Shown here: positions 62,050 to 64,000 of the stretch, piece by piece | Layout: each line of letters begins with the position of its first letter | Position numbering within the stretch: position 1 is the stretch's first letter | DNA from: Deltaproteobacteria bacterium | Lineage (GTDB): Bacteria > Desulfobacterota > Dissulfuribacteria > Dissulfuribacterales > UBA3076 | NCBI GenBank assembly: GCA_018399745.1 | Contig: JAGYNZ010000007.1 | Span: 1 to 64,000, forward strand | Direction of reading: 5' to 3' | Length of the DNA: 64,000 nucleotides | The notes under the pieces: model-generated | What the model saw: the letters and a program-made list of their open reading frames with translations, nothing else | Told to the model about the DNA's origin: nothing | Databases searched by the model: none | Position numbers and translations under genes: made by a program

Positions 62050-62313
62050 ATGATAATTGATAATTATGTAGGGAAAAACCTTCAATCAGTCCAAAATACA
62101 TGTACTATAAAACCTACATCAGGAGATCTGATATTTGATTTTTCTTCAACCAGGCCTTCTATCTGCATGAATTGTTCTAATCTAAAAATATGTCAAGTGG
62201 CCTTCCTGCTGAACGTAGCTGTAAAGGAATGCGCCTACTTTCAGAAAGACCCTTCTCTGTTCGGGAAATCGCTTGACAATTCCAATGCAAAAATGGAGTC
62301 ACTGAGCCTTTAA
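62050..62313 (+). CDS. Small cysteine-rich hypothetical protein
   Basis: 87 aa, CMNCSNLKICQVAFLLNVAVKECAYF; 3' end overlaps the convergent HD-domain ORF. Confidence 0.45.
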   Translation: MIIDNYVGKNLQSVQNTCTIKPTSGDLIFDFSSTRPSICMNCSNLKICQVAFLLNVAVKECAYFQKDPSLFGKSLDNSNAKMESLSL

Positions 62314-63108
62314 AAGCGAGACTTGCTCGTTTATATGTGCCTGGAGCACATTGAAAATCTCTGTGATTTTTTCGGATTTAGGCAATACATCACGTATCAT
62401 TGCCAAATAGCCCCTCTCCAGAACACATTGGAGGGTCTGTACAAAATTTATATCATAGATCCACCCGATTTGAAGCAGCTTAAAATCATTCAGATTCTTT
62501 AGATGTGCGATATTCACGATCCTTTTTTCCATCAGATCCTTATAGACATCATTTGAGATCCCAGGGGTATCGGGGAGGTCAAGCTCAATGACGGCATTTC
62601 TTTTTCCGTCTTTCTGGTGGTAGTAATCAGTGACCACTCGCCAGATGTCCAGCTTGTCGGCATCACGCAGCAATCTTGCAAACAAGAGACATTCTTCAGA
62701 CTCTTTTTGTGGTAAGGCAAAACGGTTGTGGTATAAAATTGCTCGCAGAATCAGGTCTCGCAATGATCTGTCCAGCTTGTTCAGCACTCTGTTCTCTTTG
62801 AGTATTTTCACGCCAAGCACGGCATGATTCACTGAGTTGCGATCCACAAAGGTTCGATAACGGGCAAACTGTTCAAAACGGCCGATATCATGAAAAAGTG
62901 CAACCACTCCGGCCAGGCGAAGTTCTTCATCACGTAACCCGATCTTTCTTCCAATACCCGAAATTTCCCTGCATACCATTCTGGTATGTTTTTCTTTCAA
63001 TATTATGTTTGGCCGCCAAACCGGATCCCCTGATTTAAATTTCTGAATGTAACTGACAAACCAGTTTTCAAGCTCCTCCACGATTTCTTCATTTATTATT
63101 TTTGCCAC
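62299..63108 (-). CDS. HD-domain phosphohydrolase
   Basis: VVALFHDIGRFEQFARYRTF; RDADKLDIWRVV. Confidence 0.85.
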   Translation of the reverse strand: MAKIINEEIVEELENWFVSYIQKFKSGDPVWRPNIILKEKHTRMVCREISGIGRKIGLRDEELRLAGVVALFHDIGRFEQFARYRTFVDRNSVNHAVLGVKILKENRVLNKLDRSLRDLILRAILYHNRFALPQKESEECLLFARLLRDADKLDIWRVVTDYYHQKDGKRNAVIELDLPDTPGISNDVYKDLMEKRIVNIAHLKNLNDFKLLQIGWIYDINFVQTLQCVLERGYLAMIRDVLPKSEKITEIFNVLQAHINEQVSLLKAQ

Positions 63109-63210
63109 TATCTTTTTTTACAGGCGTTCAAAGGTTTAGAGTTCGAGATCGTTTTTTCTTTTTTATCAATTTTATGGTGGGATCAAACGGTTTCGTGCCG
63201 TCCTTGCATA

Positions 63211-63888
63211 TTATTCGGCTGTCAGGGAGGGCATTTTTATGATGCCTGAAAGGGCCTTCCATGATCTGATTCTCAAAAAAGGCGTGTTGCCCCTGTTCCA
63301 CGGCTGGTCAAAGACAAAGGTCTTGATTCCTCTTTTGTGGAGGTCCCGGCAGGTCTCCAGATGATCATCAATAAAATACCTCAGCTTCAGTTCATCAAGC
63401 ACGCCTGCCTTTGCCGAGTATTGACCGGTGGCAATCACCCTGATGTCTCTATGCGCAACACCGGAAAGGAGAGAGATAAGCCAGTCCTCAATCGGTTCTT
63501 TTACCGACCTGGCCGTCACGAAAGTAAGAGTGTCCTGGGCAGCAAGTCTCATCAGGGCCTCTCTCGCCCCTGGAAGCGGCTCGAGCCTGATGCCTATGGG
63601 GTCCATAAGAAGACGATTGATAATGGCCTTAATTATGTCAACCGGTATGGGCAGGCATTCCTCGATCCAGTAAGAGGTTATCTGCTCTTTTTTGATATAA
63701 TCAATGCCGAATTCTTCTTCAGCTATCCGTATGAAGGCCTTCATGGTGTCGGCAACCACACCGTCTATGTCAAAACCTATTTCAGACGGTAGAATCGGAT
63801 CAAGAGAGTCGACTGCATTTTCCGCGGCCTGTATTTTATCTTCGGACATGCTCAACAACATACGGACAAACATAGCAGGCGGCAACAT
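63211..63888 (-). CDS. HAD-superfamily/5'-nucleotidase-like protein
   Basis: IGFDIDGVVADTMKAF, FVTARSV, YFIDDHLETCRDLHKRGIKTFVFDQPWN. Confidence 0.7.
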   Translation of the reverse strand: MLPPAMFVRMLLSMSEDKIQAAENAVDSLDPILPSEIGFDIDGVVADTMKAFIRIAEEEFGIDYIKKEQITSYWIEECLPIPVDIIKAIINRLLMDPIGIRLEPLPGAREALMRLAAQDTLTFVTARSVKEPIEDWLISLLSGVAHRDIRVIATGQYSAKAGVLDELKLRYFIDDHLETCRDLHKRGIKTFVFDQPWNRGNTPFLRIRSWKALSGIIKMPSLTAE

Positions 63889-63913
63889 ATAACCACAAGT
63901 CTTTTTTGTGTAA

Positions 63914-63963
63914 GGGTTCAGGGTTCTGGGTTCTGGGTTCTGGGTTCTGGGTTCAGGGGTTCA
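63914..63963. repeat. GGGTTCA/GGGTTCT heptamer tandem array
   Basis: GGGTTCA, 4x GGGTTCT, GGGTTCA, GGGGTTCA read directly. Confidence 0.93.
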
Positions 63964-64000
63964 TAGAAAATTTGAGGATTTTTTTCGTGAGTTTTGAATA

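Overview
The window reads as a bacterial chromosome segment whose gene content and order resemble Deltaproteobacteria/Desulfobacterota; this taxonomic guess comes from recall of synteny, not a search. Most of it is housekeeping: ffh-rpsP-khpA-rimM-trmD-SPOUT MTase-rplS-rnhB-yraN; rpsF-rpsR-DUF2232-rplI-dnaB-rsmG; lptD; trpS/scpA; aconitase-aroA; nrdD/nrdG. The left edge (1-2.8 kb) is decayed mobile DNA: a partial YoeB-like toxin, a frameshifted ISL3-type transposase remnant, and two Y1/REP-type transposase remnants flanking an MgtC/DUF4010 gene. The strongest candidate for an undescribed system is a tight five-gene operon at 5402-10974. It encodes a GlmU-C-like hexapeptide protein, GlmM, a divergent NagB-like protein, an orphan Pol-beta-type nucleotidyltransferase and a divergent YvcK/CofD protein, which suggests an amino-sugar/UDP-GlcNAc metabolic or regulatory module. 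Other notable items are two toxin-antitoxin modules at 32.4-33.8 kb, a two-word tandem repeat array (GGTTCAG/GGTTCAAA) that supplies the rnhB stop codon (a related array lies at the window end), candidate NrdR boxes upstream of nrdD, a possible rpsF leader that hides the Shine-Dalgarno sequence, an intrinsic terminator inside the scpA 3' coding end, and a histidine-kinase remnant in frame with a downstream hybrid kinase. No rRNA, tRNA, CRISPR or prophage was recognised by eye. All family calls come from motif recognition without database searches.
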